A stretch of 64,000 bases of DNA, from assembly GCF_902712915.1 (NCBI RefSeq), contig NZ_CACTIA010000005.1:2950501-3014500 (forward strand). The letters run 5' to 3'. This document shows positions 1-8,476 of this stretch, in pieces. Below the pieces are notes generated by a model that had not been told where the DNA came from, searched no databases, and saw only the letters and a list, made by a program, of their open reading frames with translations. Source of the stretch: Acidiphilium sp. C61. Its GTDB lineage: Bacteria > Pseudomonadota > Alphaproteobacteria > Acetobacterales > Acetobacteraceae. A program made the translations under genes and the position numbers. Position 1 is the stretch's first letter, and every line of letters starts with the position of its first letter.

Positions 1-1494
1 CTCGCGCAGCACGGTCAGGATCGAGGCATAGGTCGAGGGCCGGCCGATGCCGAGCTCCTCCATCCGCTTGACCAGGGTGGCCTCGGAAAAGCGCGGCGGC
101 GGCTGGGTGAAATGCTGCTCGGCGGCCACCGGCCCGCTGGCGAGCGGGTCGGATTTCGCCATCGGCGGCAGCAGCCGCGCGGTCTCGTCCTCCGGGTCCT
201 CGTCCATGCCCTCGCGGTAGAGCTTGAGGAAACCGTCGAAGGCGAGGATCGAGCCGGTGGCGCGCAGGGTGGTGCCGGCGGCATCGGCAAGCTCGACCGT
301 GGTCTGGTCCAGCTCGGCCGACTGCATCTGCGAGGCGAGGGCGCGCTTGTAGATCAGCTCATACAGCCGCGCCTGCTCGGGCGAGAGATGGCGGGCGGCG
401 CGCTCGGGGGTAAGGGCGAAATCGGTCGGGCGGATCGCCTCGTGGGCTTCCTGCGCGTTCTTCGCCTTGGACTGGTATTCGCGCGGGGCGGCGGGCAGGT
501 AGTTCGCACCGAACGCGTTCTTCACCTGGTCGCGGGCGGCGGTGATCGCCTCGCGCGCCATCTGCACGCCGTCGGTTCGCATGTAGGTGATCAGGCCCAC
601 CGTCTCGCCGCCGATCTCCACCCCCTCGTAGAGCTGCTGGGCGGTGCGCATGATGGATTGCGCCGTCATATGCAGCTTGCGCGAGGCGTCCTGTTGCAGG
701 GTCGAGGTGGTGAAGGGCGGCGGCGGGTTGCGGCGGACGCGCTTCTTCTCGATCGAGACGACGCTGAAGGTGCCGCGTTCGACCGCCGCCTTCGCCGCAT
801 CGGCCGCTGCCTTGTCCGCAAGGTCGAACTGGTCGAGCTTGCGGCCGTCGAGATGGGTGAGGCGGGCGCGGAACGGCGCGCCGGCGGGGGTGCGGAACTC
901 GGCCTCGATCGTCCAGTATTCGCGCGGGCGGAACAGCTCGATCTCGGCCTCGCGCTCGCAGATCAGCCGCAGCGCGACCGACTGCACGCGCCCGGCGCTC
1001 TTGCTGCCGGGCAGCTTGCGCCAGAGCACCGGCGAGAGAGTGAAGCCGACCAGATAATCCAGCGCGCGGCGGGCGAGATAGGCTTCGATCAGCGGCGTGT
1101 CGAGGTCGCGCGGGGCGCGCAACGCCGCCTGCACCGCCGATTTGGTGATCTCGTTGAAGGTGATGCGGTGGACCTGCTTGCCCTTGAGCACGTTGCGCGC
1201 CTCGAGCATGGCGCGGACATGCCAGGAAATCGCCTCACCCTCGCGATCCGGGTCGGTGGCGAGGTAGAGCGTGTCCGCCCCTTTCAGCGCCTTGGCGATG
1301 GCGGCCACCTGGCGGTCGCCGCGGGCATCCTCCTCCCACGACATCGCGAAATCCTCGTCCGGGCGCACCGAGCCATCCTTCGGCGGCAGATCGCGGACAT
1401 GGCCGAAGGAGGCGAGGACGGTGAACCCGTCGCCGAGATATTTGTTGATCGTCTTGGCCTTGGCCGGAGATTCAACGACGACGATGGCATTCAT
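1..1494 (-). CDS. topA: DNA topoisomerase I, N-terminal 498 codons (3' end outside window)
   Basis: Type IA topoisomerase, which relaxes negatively supercoiled DNA by passing strands through a transient 5'-phosphotyrosyl break. The protein opens with MNAIVVVESPAKAKTI, the start of the TOPRIM domain. The acidic metal-binding motif DPDREGE is at about residues 81-87, and the catalytic tyrosine is about Y304 in LITYMRTDG. The C-terminal part, including any zinc-ribbon or basic repeats, lies beyond base 1. The start follows the dprA stop by 19 bases on the same strand, so topA is the last gene of a pyrB-pyrC'-plsY-dprA-topA run, an arrangement I know from other alphaproteobacteria. Family assignment is secure. 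Confidence 0.96.
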   Translation of the reverse strand, partial: MNAIVVVESPAKAKTINKYLGDGFTVLASFGHVRDLPPKDGSVRPDEDFAMSWEEDARGDRQVAAIAKALKGADTLYLATDPDREGEAISWHVRAMLEARNVLKGKQVHRITFNEITKSAVQAALRAPRDLDTPLIEAYLARRALDYLVGFTLSPVLWRKLPGSKSAGRVQSVALRLICEREAEIELFRPREYWTIEAEFRTPAGAPFRARLTHLDGRKLDQFDLADKAAADAAKAAVERGTFSVVSIEKKRVRRNPPPPFTTSTLQQDASRKLHMTAQSIMRTAQQLYEGVEIGGETVGLITYMRTDGVQMAREAITAARDQVKNAFGANYLPAAPREYQSKAKNAQEAHEAIRPTDFALTPERAARHLSPEQARLYELIYKRALASQMQSAELDQTTVELADAAGTTLRATGSILAFDGFLKLYREGMDEDPEDETARLLPPMAKSDPLASGPVAAEQHFTQPPPRFSEATLVKRMEELGIGRPSTYASILTVLRE

Positions 1495-1513
1495 GTCTAG
1501 CGCGGTGTCCCGT

Positions 1514-2635
1514 TCAGCACTCTGAGAGCAGACAGACCCGGTTGCCCGGCAGGGTTTCGATCCGGCCGGCAAGTTCAAGCTCGGCCAGCACGGCAACAAT
1601 GATCGGTGTGGAGAACTGGCAGTGCCGTGCCAGTTCGTCAACACCGACCGGGCTGGCGGAGAGCAGCGGCGGGATTTCGCGTCGGGCGCGGTCGAGCGCG
1701 TCGCCCGGCTCGGGCTCCGCCATCGGCGGCTCGGCGAGGCCGGCGGGCGGGGCGGCGATCCGCGCGTCGGGAAACAGCGCGCCGGGCCGGGGCGGCAGGT
1801 TGGCGAGGATGTCGGCGGCTGATTCGGCAAGCCATGCGCCCTGGCGGATCAGCTCGTTGCCACCGCGGGCGCGCTCGTCGAGCGGCGAGCCGGGCACGGC
1901 GAACAGCTCGCGGCCATAGTCGCGCGCGAAGCGGGCGGTGAGCAGGCTGCCCGAGCGCAGCGCCGCCTCGATGACGACGACGCCGAGGGCGAGGCCGGCG
2001 ATGATGCGGTTGCGCTTGGGGAAATGCCGGGCGAGCGGTGCGGTGCCGGGCGGCGCCTCGGCCACCACGGCGCCAGCCTCGGCGATGCGGGCCTGCAGGT
2101 CGCGGTGTTCGGGCGGGTAGACCATGTCGAGCCCGCCGGGAATGGCCGCGATGGTGGTGCCCTCGCGCAGCGCCGCCGCGTGGGCAGCGGCGTCGATCCC
2201 GCGGGCGAGGCCGGAGACCACCGGATGCCCGGCGGCGGCGATCTCGCCGGCGATGTCCGCGGCGATCCGCCGTCCATTGGCCGTGGCGTTGCGTGCGCCG
2301 ACCACGGCGACGATCTGGCGATGAAGCAGGGCGATGTCGCCTTTCACCGCGATGACCGGCGGCGCGTCCGGCAGCAAGGCGAGCAGCGGCGGATAATCCG
2401 CATCGCCGAGAAAGAGCAGCCTTGCGCCGAGTTCGGCATGGCGGTCGAGCTCGCGGTGGATGTCCGCGGGAGCGGGAATCCGCAGGGCGCCCCGCCGCCC
2501 GCCCATGCGCGCGAGGCCGGGCAGCGCGTCCAGCGCCTCCGCGGGGCTGGCGAAGCGCTCGCGCAGGCGGCGGAAGGTCTGGGGCCCCACGCCCTCGGTG
2601 CGGATCAGGCGCAGAAGCGTCGCCGGATCGCTCAC
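1514..2635 (-). CDS. dprA: DNA-processing protein DprA
   Basis: Cytosolic protein that binds incoming single-stranded DNA and loads RecA during natural transformation. A GTG start at 2635 gives 373 residues, the usual length, and forms a GTGA overlap with the plsY stop; the frame stays open much further upstream but that part overlaps plsY. A helix-hairpin-helix/SAM-like N-terminus is followed by the Rossmann core: VVGARNAT at about 111-118, SGLARGIDAAAH at about 141-152, then GGLDMVYPPEH and FPKRNRIIAGL. The C-terminal 70 residues look like the DprA winged helix. No competence pilus genes are in the window, so a role in transformation is inferred from the family only. Confidence 0.95.
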   Translation of the reverse strand: MSDPATLLRLIRTEGVGPQTFRRLRERFASPAEALDALPGLARMGGRRGALRIPAPADIHRELDRHAELGARLLFLGDADYPPLLALLPDAPPVIAVKGDIALLHRQIVAVVGARNATANGRRIAADIAGEIAAAGHPVVSGLARGIDAAAHAAALREGTTIAAIPGGLDMVYPPEHRDLQARIAEAGAVVAEAPPGTAPLARHFPKRNRIIAGLALGVVVIEAALRSGSLLTARFARDYGRELFAVPGSPLDERARGGNELIRQGAWLAESAADILANLPPRPGALFPDARIAAPPAGLAEPPMAEPEPGDALDRARREIPPLLSASPVGVDELARHCQFSTPIIVAVLAELELAGRIETLPGNRVCLLSEC

Positions 2636-3210
2636 GCCGACAGCCTGATCCTCGGCTCGGTGCCGGCGCGCAGCCGCGCGATGTTCGCCCGGTGCTTGAA
2701 GACGACGAGGGCGGCGATGGCGAGGGCGACCGGCGCCGCATGGAAGCGCCCGGACAGCAGGGCGAGCAGCGGGGCCGCGGCGAAGGCGGTCAGCGCGGCG
2801 AGGGAGGAAATCTTCCGCCAGAACGCCATGGCGAGCCAGATCAGGCAGCAGGCGGCGCCGACCGGAAAGACGAGGGCGAGCAGCACGCCGAGCCCGGTCG
2901 CCACCCCCTTGCCGCCGCGAAAGCCGAGCCAGACGGGGTAGAGATGGCCGATCACCGCGAACAGCGCGGCGAGATCGGCGGCCGTGCCGCCGGCATGGCG
3001 GGCGAGCAGCACGGCGGCGGCGCCCTTGCCGCCATCGAGCAGCAGGGTCAGCGCGGCGAGGCTCTTGCGCCCGGTGCGCAGCACGTTGGTCGCACCGATA
3101 TTGCCCGAGCCGATCCGCCGCACATCGCCGAGCCCGGCCGCGCGGGTGAGCAGCAGGCCGAAGGGGATCGAACCGAGCAGGTAGCCGAGCAGGGCGTACA
3201 GCGCGATCAT
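2632..3210 (-). CDS. plsY: glycerol-3-phosphate acyltransferase PlsY
   Basis: Integral membrane enzyme that transfers an acyl group from acyl-phosphate to glycerol-3-phosphate, the first step of phospholipid synthesis. The ATG at 3210 overlaps the pyrC' stop (ATGA) and gives 192 residues with about five hydrophobic segments; a start nine codons further upstream is open but would overlap pyrC' more. The family's cytoplasmic loop motifs are present: GSGNIGATNVLR, LLDGGKGAAAV and GFRGGKGVATG. It is tightly coupled to pyrC' upstream and dprA downstream, so all are probably co-transcribed. Confidence 0.95.
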   Translation of the reverse strand: MIALYALLGYLLGSIPFGLLLTRAAGLGDVRRIGSGNIGATNVLRTGRKSLAALTLLLDGGKGAAAVLLARHAGGTAADLAALFAVIGHLYPVWLGFRGGKGVATGLGVLLALVFPVGAACCLIWLAMAFWRKISSLAALTAFAAAPLLALLSGRFHAAPVALAIAALVVFKHRANIARLRAGTEPRIRLSA

Positions 3211-4493
3211 CCGTGCACCCGCCGCCCGGCCTTCCACGTGAAGCTGACCACCCCTTCGACCGGCCGTCCGTCGAAGGGCGTGTTCTGCGCCTTGCCGGGC
3301 AGGGCGCCGGCCTCGATCCGCCAGGGCCGCTCGGGGGCGAACAGGCAGAGATCGGCCGCGACACCGCGGGCGATGCGCCCGGCATCCAGCCCGAACAGCC
3401 GCGCCGGCCGGTCGGTCAGCAGGGAGAGTGCCGCGATCAGCCCGAGCCCGCCGGACTGCACCTGCGCCAGCGTCACCGCGAGCAGGGTGGCGAGGCCGGC
3501 GCCGCCAGGGGCGGCCTCGGCGAAGGGCAGGCGCTTGTCGTCGGCGTCGCGCGGCTGGTGGTCGGAGACCACGGCGTCGATCGTGCCATCGGCCAGAGCG
3601 GCGCAGACGGCGAGGCGGTCGGCCTCGCTGCGCAGCGGCGGCGACAGCTTCGCATAGGTGCGGAAATCGCCGATCGCGTTCTCGTTGAGGTCGAAATAGG
3701 GCGGCGCGGTGTCGCAGGTGATCGCGAGGCCCCGCCGTTTCGCGCCACGGATCAGGTCGAGCGCCTCGCCGGTCGAGACATGGGCGAAATGCACCGCGCC
3801 GCCGGTGAGTTCGGCAAGGCGGATGTCGCGCGCGACCATCATCGCCTCGGCGCAGGCCGGGATTCCGGGCAGGCCCATCAGCGTCGCCCGTGCCCCGGCG
3901 GTCGCCGCACCGCCGGCGGCAAGGCTCGGCTCCTCCGGATGCTGGACGATCATGGCGCCGAAGCCGCGCGCGTAGGACAGGGCGCGGCGCATCAGCCCGG
4001 CCGGGCCGATCGCCCGCGCGCCATCGGAGAAGGCGACCGCGCCGGCCGCGCGCAGCAGGCCGTATTCGGCGATCATCTCGCCCTTGCAGCCGCGCGTCGC
4101 CGCGCCGTAGGGGGCGATGGTGAGCCGCCCGGTCGCTGCCCCTGCACCGGCAAGGGCGCGGACCAGCGCCGGGTCGTCGGTGGCGGGGATATTGTCCGGC
4201 AGCACGGCGATGGTGGTGATGCCGGCGGCATTGGCGGCCTCGGCGGCGGTGGCGATGGTCTCGCGGTATTCATAGCCGGGCTCGCCGAGCGAGGCGCGGG
4301 CATCGACCAGGCCGGGGCAGAGGATCTGCTCGCCGGCGTCGATCATCACCGCCCCATCCGGCCGGCCGAGACCGGCGCCGAAATCGGCGATGACGCCGTC
4401 GCGCACCAGCAGGTCGCCCACCGCGTCGTGGCCGGTGGCGGGATCGACGATCCGCGCGCCGCGGATCAGCGTGTCGGGGGGCGTGTCATGCAT
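3207..4493 (-). CDS. pyrC: dihydroorotase-like protein lacking the metal-binding HxH (PyrC' type)
   Basis: A 428-residue amidohydrolase-fold protein of the dihydroorotase family, encoded directly downstream of pyrB with an 8-base overlap. In active type I enzymes the first metal motif reads DxHxH followed by LREPG; here it is [10 protein letters not shown] (about residues 63-72), so both histidines and the substrate arginine are replaced. Later family motifs remain ([23 protein letters not shown]). This matches the PyrC'/PyrX paralogues that associate with aspartate carbamoyltransferase as a structural partner in some bacteria. I infer a non-catalytic, probably scaffolding role; a true dihydroorotase should be elsewhere in the genome. 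Confidence 0.87.
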   Translation of the reverse strand: MHDTPPDTLIRGARIVDPATGHDAVGDLLVRDGVIADFGAGLGRPDGAVMIDAGEQILCPGLVDARASLGEPGYEYRETIATAAEAANAAGITTIAVLPDNIPATDDPALVRALAGAGAATGRLTIAPYGAATRGCKGEMIAEYGLLRAAGAVAFSDGARAIGPAGLMRRALSYARGFGAMIVQHPEEPSLAAGGAATAGARATLMGLPGIPACAEAMMVARDIRLAELTGGAVHFAHVSTGEALDLIRGAKRRGLAITCDTAPPYFDLNENAIGDFRTYAKLSPPLRSEADRLAVCAALADGTIDAVVSDHQPRDADDKRLPFAEAAPGGAGLATLLAVTLAQVQSGGLGLIAALSLLTDRPARLFGLDAGRIARGVAADLCLFAPERPWRIEAGALPGKAQNTPFDGRPVEGVVSFTWKAGRRVHG

Positions 4494-5421
4494 GGGCGAG
4501 CGCCGTCCGGGCCAGCACGTCGAGCACCGCCATGCGGATGGCGACGCCCATTTCCACCTGCTCGCGAATCACCGAGCGGGTGGGGTCGTCGGCCACCTGG
4601 CTGTCGATCTCGACGCCGCGATTCATCGGGCCGGGATGCATCACCAGCGCGTCCGGCTTCGCCACGGCGAGCTTCGCGGCATCGAGCCCGTAGAAGGTGA
4701 AGAACTCGCGCGCGCTGGGGATCAGCCCGGCGCTCATCCGCTCGGTCTGCAACCGCAGCGCCATCACGATGTCGGCGTCGCGCAGGCCCTCGCGCATGTC
4801 ATGGAACACGGTGGCGCCGAACTGATCGATCCCCGAGGGGATCAGCGTCGGCGGGCCAACCACGCGCACCCGGCTGCCCATCGCGGTGAGCAGCAGCAGG
4901 TTCGAGCGGGCGACGCGGGAATGCGCGATATCGCCGCAGATGGCGACGGTGAGGCCGGCGAGCGTGCCCTTGTTGCGGCGGATCGTCAGCGCGTCGAGCA
5001 GCGCCTGGGTCGGGTGTTCGTGCATCCCGTCGCCGGCGTTGATCACCGCGGCATCCACCTTCTGGGCGAGCAGCGCGGGCGCGCCGGAGGCCTTGTGGCG
5101 GACCACCAGCAGGTCGCAGTTCATCGCGTTCAGCGTCGCCGCGGTGTCGAGCAGGGTCTCGCCCTTGGAGACCGAGGAGGTCGAGACCGACATGTTGATC
5201 ACATCGGCGCCGAGCCGCTTGCCGGCGAGCTCGAAGCTCGTGCGGGTGCGGGTGGAATCCTCGAAGAACAGGTTGATCAGGGTCCGGCCGCGCAGCACGT
5301 CCCGCCGCGTCTTGCCCGACCGGTTGAGCAGCACGTAGCTCTCGGCGAGGTCGAGCAGGGCGGAAATGTCGCGCGGGTGAAGACCTTCGATTCCCAGGAG
5401 ATGGCGCGTCGGCAACCGCAT
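4486..5421 (-). CDS. pyrB: aspartate carbamoyltransferase catalytic subunit
   Basis: Second step of pyrimidine synthesis: carbamoyl phosphate plus aspartate gives N-carbamoylaspartate. It has 311 residues, the normal length. The carbamoyl-phosphate motif STRTRTSFE is at residues 56-64, and HPTQALLDA and the aspartate-site region [12 protein letters not shown] follow. No regulatory subunit gene (pyrI) is adjacent; instead the inactive-looking pyrC' overlaps its 3' end by 8 bases, suggesting a PyrB-PyrC' complex. It is the first gene of the five-gene minus-strand run, 45 bases downstream of the XRE/S24-like regulator. Confidence 0.96.
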   Translation of the reverse strand: MRLPTRHLLGIEGLHPRDISALLDLAESYVLLNRSGKTRRDVLRGRTLINLFFEDSTRTRTSFELAGKRLGADVINMSVSTSSVSKGETLLDTAATLNAMNCDLLVVRHKASGAPALLAQKVDAAVINAGDGMHEHPTQALLDALTIRRNKGTLAGLTVAICGDIAHSRVARSNLLLLTAMGSRVRVVGPPTLIPSGIDQFGATVFHDMREGLRDADIVMALRLQTERMSAGLIPSAREFFTFYGLDAAKLAVAKPDALVMHPGPMNRGVEIDSQVADDPTRSVIREQVEMGVAIRMAVLDVLARTALAHA

Positions 5422-5466
5422 GACGGTCTCCTTACAGCCCCGCCGCGCCGGCGGGAAGAGTGCCGC

Positions 5467-6300
5467 CTACTGGCTGATCCATACGATGCGCTGGAGGGCT
5501 ACGACCGCCTCGGCCGGCAATGCGCGCGGCGCGGCGGCGGGGGTGAGCGCGGCAAGGTCGATCCGCGAGATGGTGCGGCGGAGCAGGCGGCCGGCGACGA
5601 GGCCGCCCGGCGCAAGCCGGGCCACCACGAGATCGCCCATCCGCACCGGCGCATCCGGCGAGACGATGACGACATGGCCGCGCCGGCAGACCGGCTCCAG
5701 CGAATCGTCCTCCACCACGAGGGCGAAGAGATGCGGATCATCGACGATGCCGGCCTCGGCAATGACCCGTTCCAGCCGGCGCCAGCCTGTGCCGCTGGGA
5801 TAGCCCTCGTCGTCGAAGGACTCGTCATCGGCCGCGCCGAGGCCGATCACCGGCACCGCGCGCCAGACCGTGCCGGGCTGGACGCCGTCGGGCTCCGCCA
5901 GCGTCTCGGGCGGCGCGTCGTCAGGCGTTGCGGGCCTGGCTTCCGCCGGCGGTTCGTCGGGGATCATCGCGGCCTGAGCCGCGTCAGCAATCGCGGCCTG
6001 AGCCGCGTCAGCAATCGCGGCCTGAGCCGCGTCCGTCATTGCGGCTTGAGCCGCGTCCGTCATCGCGAGCGGGCTGCCAGCGGCCAGTGCCGCGAAGGTT
6101 TCGAATCCGGTTTGGCTGGCGGCCAGGATCTTGGCGATGCTCTCGGTGGAAGGCCAGCGCAGCCGCCCGTCCGGCGCGCGCCGCTTGGAGAGGTTGAAGC
6201 TGGTCGCGTCGAGCCCGGCGCTGCGCGCGAGCGCGGAGGGCGAGAGCCCGCGCTGCGCCGCCAGGGCGTCGATCGCACGCCAGATATCGTCATGCTGCAT
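5467..6300 (-). CDS. XRE-type regulator with C-terminal S24 (LexA/CI-like) peptidase fold
   Basis: A 277-residue predicted repressor. Residues 8-45 look like a helix-turn-helix (LSPSALARSAGLDATSFNLSKR). Residues 80-112 are a low-complexity linker made of four 8-residue units (consensus DAAQAAIA). The C-terminal half resembles the S24 fold: EDDSLEP places the candidate nucleophile at S200, and MGDLVVARLAPGGLVAGRLLRR is the region that normally holds the catalytic lysine. Where typical members have VKRL this protein has AGRL, so the lysine looks lost and self-cleavage is doubtful. The ATG at 6300 is chosen because the HTH begins right after it; the frame is open 27 codons further up. It diverges from a LexA-box promoter. 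Confidence 0.78.
   Translation of the reverse strand: MQHDDIWRAIDALAAQRGLSPSALARSAGLDATSFNLSKRRAPDGRLRWPSTESIAKILAASQTGFETFAALAAGSPLAMTDAAQAAMTDAAQAAIADAAQAAIADAAQAAMIPDEPPAEARPATPDDAPPETLAEPDGVQPGTVWRAVPVIGLGAADDESFDDEGYPSGTGWRRLERVIAEAGIVDDPHLFALVVEDDSLEPVCRRGHVVIVSPDAPVRMGDLVVARLAPGGLVAGRLLRRTISRIDLAALTPAAAPRALPAEAVVALQRIVWISQ
5966..6061. repeat. four tandem 24-bp units inside the XRE/S24 regulator gene
   Basis: Units start at 5966, 5990, 6014 and 6038; the first two are identical and the last two differ by a few bases. Each encodes eight residues (DAAQAAxx) of the linker between the DNA-binding and S24-like parts. Because 24 is a multiple of three, copy-number change would alter linker length without a frameshift. 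Confidence 0.95.
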
Positions 6301-6366
6301 CGCGTTGGTCTTAACGGATTTACCCGGTTTGGGAAGAAAGATTTGCGGTAAACGGACAGTTAATGC

Positions 6367-6410
6367 TTGCGCAGAATACAACCTGTGGTTATTTTGTTCT
6401 TGTTATGTTC
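6367..6410 (+). promoter_or_regulatory. predicted promoter with LexA (SOS) box GTTC-N7-GTTC
   Basis: A -35-like TTGCGC (6367-6372) and a -10-like TATTTT (6390-6395) are 17 bases apart. Directly after the -10 lies GTTC (6396-6399), seven bases, then GTTC (6407-6410). This is the direct-repeat LexA operator known from alphaproteobacteria, positioned to block the start point about 45 bases before the small gene at 6453. The site may also affect the divergent XRE/S24 gene, whose start is 96 bases away. Confidence 0.75.
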
Positions 6411-6452
6411 CTATCGGCCAGCCGGCCGGTGGTCACGCTGAGGAGACAGACC

Positions 6453-6683
6453 ATGGCTTTCATCCTGCGCAACCTTTCCGTCCTCGCCTATGCCAACGGC
6501 TTCACTCTCTGGCACTACCGCGCAGGGGAGGGGGCGCTCGACACGCTGGGCGATGTCGGCTTTTTCGGCCCGGCCGCCGACCTGATCGCGCCGGGCGACA
6601 TCGTGATGGCCTCGGGCGCCGCCGGGGCGCGGATGGGGGCGATCGCCCGCAGCGGCGACCAGCTGGTTCTGGCATCGATGTAA
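6453..6683 (+). CDS. small conserved protein with YANGFTLWHY motif
   Basis: A 76-residue protein, MAFILRNLSVLAYANGFTLWHY near its start, then a Gly/Ala-rich hydrophobic part. I have seen proteins with this N-terminus in other alphaproteobacteria annotated as hypothetical or phage-associated; the function is not known to me. The ATG at 6453 is preceded by GAGGAGACAG, a usable ribosome-binding site; an earlier in-frame ATG at 6363 lies upstream of the predicted transcription start. The LexA box in its promoter suggests induction by DNA damage. Confidence 0.7.
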   Translation: MAFILRNLSVLAYANGFTLWHYRAGEGALDTLGDVGFFGPAADLIAPGDIVMASGAAGARMGAIARSGDQLVLASM

Positions 6684-6737
6684 GGGCGGGCGCCGCGCCG
6701 ATTGCCCCGCTGCCGGGGCGGGTCTATGCATCGAGGC

Positions 6738-7538
6738 ATGAGCATCACCCTCGCCCTCTGCCAGACCGAGGGGCGGTTCGCCGATCCGGCGGGCGCACTC
6801 GACCTGCTCGCCGCCGAGGCGCGGGATGCCGCCTCGGCCGGCGCCGACCTCCTGGTGCTGCCCGAATTGTTTCTCTCCGGCTACAATCTCGGTCCGGCCC
6901 GGGCGCGGGCGCTGGCCCTCGCCCCCGAGAGCCCGGCGCTGGCCCGGGCGCAGGAGATCGCCCGCGTGGAAGGCATCGCGCTCTGTTTCGGCTTCCCCGA
7001 GCTGGTGGGCGATGCGGTGGCGAACAGCGCGGCGCTGATCGACGAGGCCGGCGGCGTGCGACTGATCTATCGCAAGGCGCATCTTTTCGGCGATCTCGAC
7101 CGCGACATGTTCGCCGTGCGGGGCGAGGGGTTTCCGCTGGTCGCCTGGCGCGGGCTCAGTCTTGGCGTGGCGATTTGCTATGACATCGAATTCCCCGAAA
7201 CCGCGCGGGTGATGGCGCTGGCGGGGGCCGACCTCGTTCTGGTGCCGACGGCGCTGATGCCGCCCTATCACGTGGTGGCGGACGCGCTGATCCCCGCCCG
7301 CGCCTATGAGAACCAGGTCTACATCGCCTATGCCAATCGCTGCGGCAGCGAGCCGGGCCTCGACTATATCGGCCAGTCCTCGATCTGCGGGCCGGATGGC
7401 GCGGTGCTGGCCCGGGCGGGGGCGACGCCGACCCGGCTGCTGGCCCGCATCGATCCTGCCCATCTGGCCGAAACCCGCCGGCGCGACACGCTGCTGGCCG
7501 ACCGCCGGCCGGCGCTCTACGGCGCCATCGCGTCCTAG
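6738..7538 (+). CDS. carbon-nitrogen hydrolase (nitrilase superfamily amidase)
   Basis: A 266-residue cytosolic amide hydrolase. The Glu-Lys-Cys catalytic set of the superfamily is visible: E43 in LPELFLSGYN, K113 in YRKAHLF, and C147 in AICYDIEFPE. The length and motif spacing fit stand-alone aliphatic or carbamoyl amidases; the substrate cannot be read from sequence. The start MSITLALC at 6738 is chosen because the family begins at this beta strand; 12 extra codons upstream are open but unlikely. The TAG stop (7536-7538) lies inside the left end of a 122-bp palindromic element, so the extreme C-terminus may have been changed by that insertion. Confidence 0.88.
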   Translation: MSITLALCQTEGRFADPAGALDLLAAEARDAASAGADLLVLPELFLSGYNLGPARARALALAPESPALARAQEIARVEGIALCFGFPELVGDAVANSAALIDEAGGVRLIYRKAHLFGDLDRDMFAVRGEGFPLVAWRGLSLGVAICYDIEFPETARVMALAGADLVLVPTALMPPYHVVADALIPARAYENQVYIAYANRCGSEPGLDYIGQSSICGPDGAVLARAGATPTRLLARIDPAHLAETRRRDTLLADRRPALYGAIAS

Positions 7539-7656
7539 TGTCCTGCCCCTGAAATTCGTGGGTGAATTTCAGGGACAAGCAGGCCACTAAACGATTGTTT
7601 TTTCTAGTGTCCACTGTGAATCTGAAATCCGATGGATTTCAGATTCGGGACACTAG
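7535..7656. repeat. 122-bp palindromic element with CTAGTGTCC ends (MITE-like)
   Basis: The left end CTAGTGTCC (7535-7543) and right end GGACACTAG (7648-7656) are inverted repeats; a further CTAGTGTCC lies inside at 7604-7612. Two strong hairpins are present: CCTGAAATTC/GAATTTCAGG in the left half, and AATCTGAAATCC/GGATTTCAGATT in the right half. No coding potential. The TA at each outer end would fit a TA target duplication. The element overlaps the stop of the amidase gene, and an IS5-family element sits directly in its right CTAG. Confidence 0.75.
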
Positions 7657-8476
7657 GGTTTGTGGGGATTTGGGATTCCCATTTGGGTGTTGCTGTGATT
7701 CAAGCTGTGAATGGAACGATTTGTACTGACGGACGCCCAATGGGCGAGGATGGAACCGCATTGTCTTGGCAAGGCGAGTGACCCTGGCCGCAGCGGGCGG
7801 GACAATCGGCTGTTTCTGGAAGCGGTACTTTGGATTGTCCGCACTGGCAGTCCGTGGCGTGATCTGCCTTCGATGTTTGGCAACTGGAGCACGGCCTACC
7901 GCCGGTTCAACGACTGGCGCCGCGCTGATGTTTTCAAACGGATTTTCGACGCGGTATCTGATGAACCCGATATGGAATACGCCATGGTCGACGCCACGAT
8001 CGTCAAGGTCCACCGTCACGGCCAGGGCGCAAAAGGGGGACTCAAAGCCAGGCCATAGGCTGTTCCAAAGGTGGCATGACAACCAAAATCCTGGCGCTGA
8101 CGGATGCCCTGGGCAACCTTGTGCGCTTTCGTCTCATGCCGGGCAATCGCCATGACGGCATCGAGGTCCCGCCACTGATCGACAACGTCGAATTCGGTGG
8201 ATTGATCGCAGACAAGGCATTCGACAGCAACGCTCTGGTCGCAGAACTCAACGAAAGAGGCGCCCGGGTCGTCATTTCCCAGCATCCGGCCCGGGCACTG
8301 AAGCTGAAAATCGACCGCGAAATCTACAAATGGCGTCATCTGGTCGAGAATTTCTTCTGCAAGCTCAAAGAGTTCAAACGCATCGCCCTGCGCGCCTGCA
8401 AAACAGACCAGAGCTTCCAGGCAATGATCTACCTCGCCGCAGCCGTCATCAACTCACGATGAATCCCCACAAACCC
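7656..8476 (+). mobile_element. IS5-family insertion sequence (two-frame, IS427-like)
   Basis: Perfect 15-base inverted repeats, GGGTTTGTGGGGATT at 7656-7670 and its complement at 8462-8476, bound an 821-bp element. CTAG occurs at both junctions (7653-7656 and 8476-8479), so the target duplication is TA or CTAG; it cannot be resolved because the repeat overlaps it. It separates the 122-bp palindromic element from the 106-bp family repeat at 8477. The transposase needs a -1 frameshift. Confidence 0.92.
7711..8462 (+). CDS. IS5-family transposase made by -1 frameshift
   Basis: The first frame runs from ATG 7711 to 8058 (115 residues, MERFVLTDAQWARMEPHCL, with first DDE aspartate in MVDATIVKVHRHG). 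The second frame continues after a -1 shift near the run AAAAGGGGG (8031-8039) and would read KRGTQSQAIG, then MTTKILALTDALGN, ending at 8462. It supplies the second aspartate (IADKAFDSN) and the glutamate (VENFFCKLKEFKRI). The arrangement matches IS427-group elements whose active transposase is the fused product. Both halves look intact, so the element may still be active. Confidence 0.9.

Noticed and set aside
112..1500. A 462-codon plus-strand frame over topA
   Set aside because: Antisense to topA, whose motifs (DPDREGE, LITYMRTDG) are clear on the minus strand.
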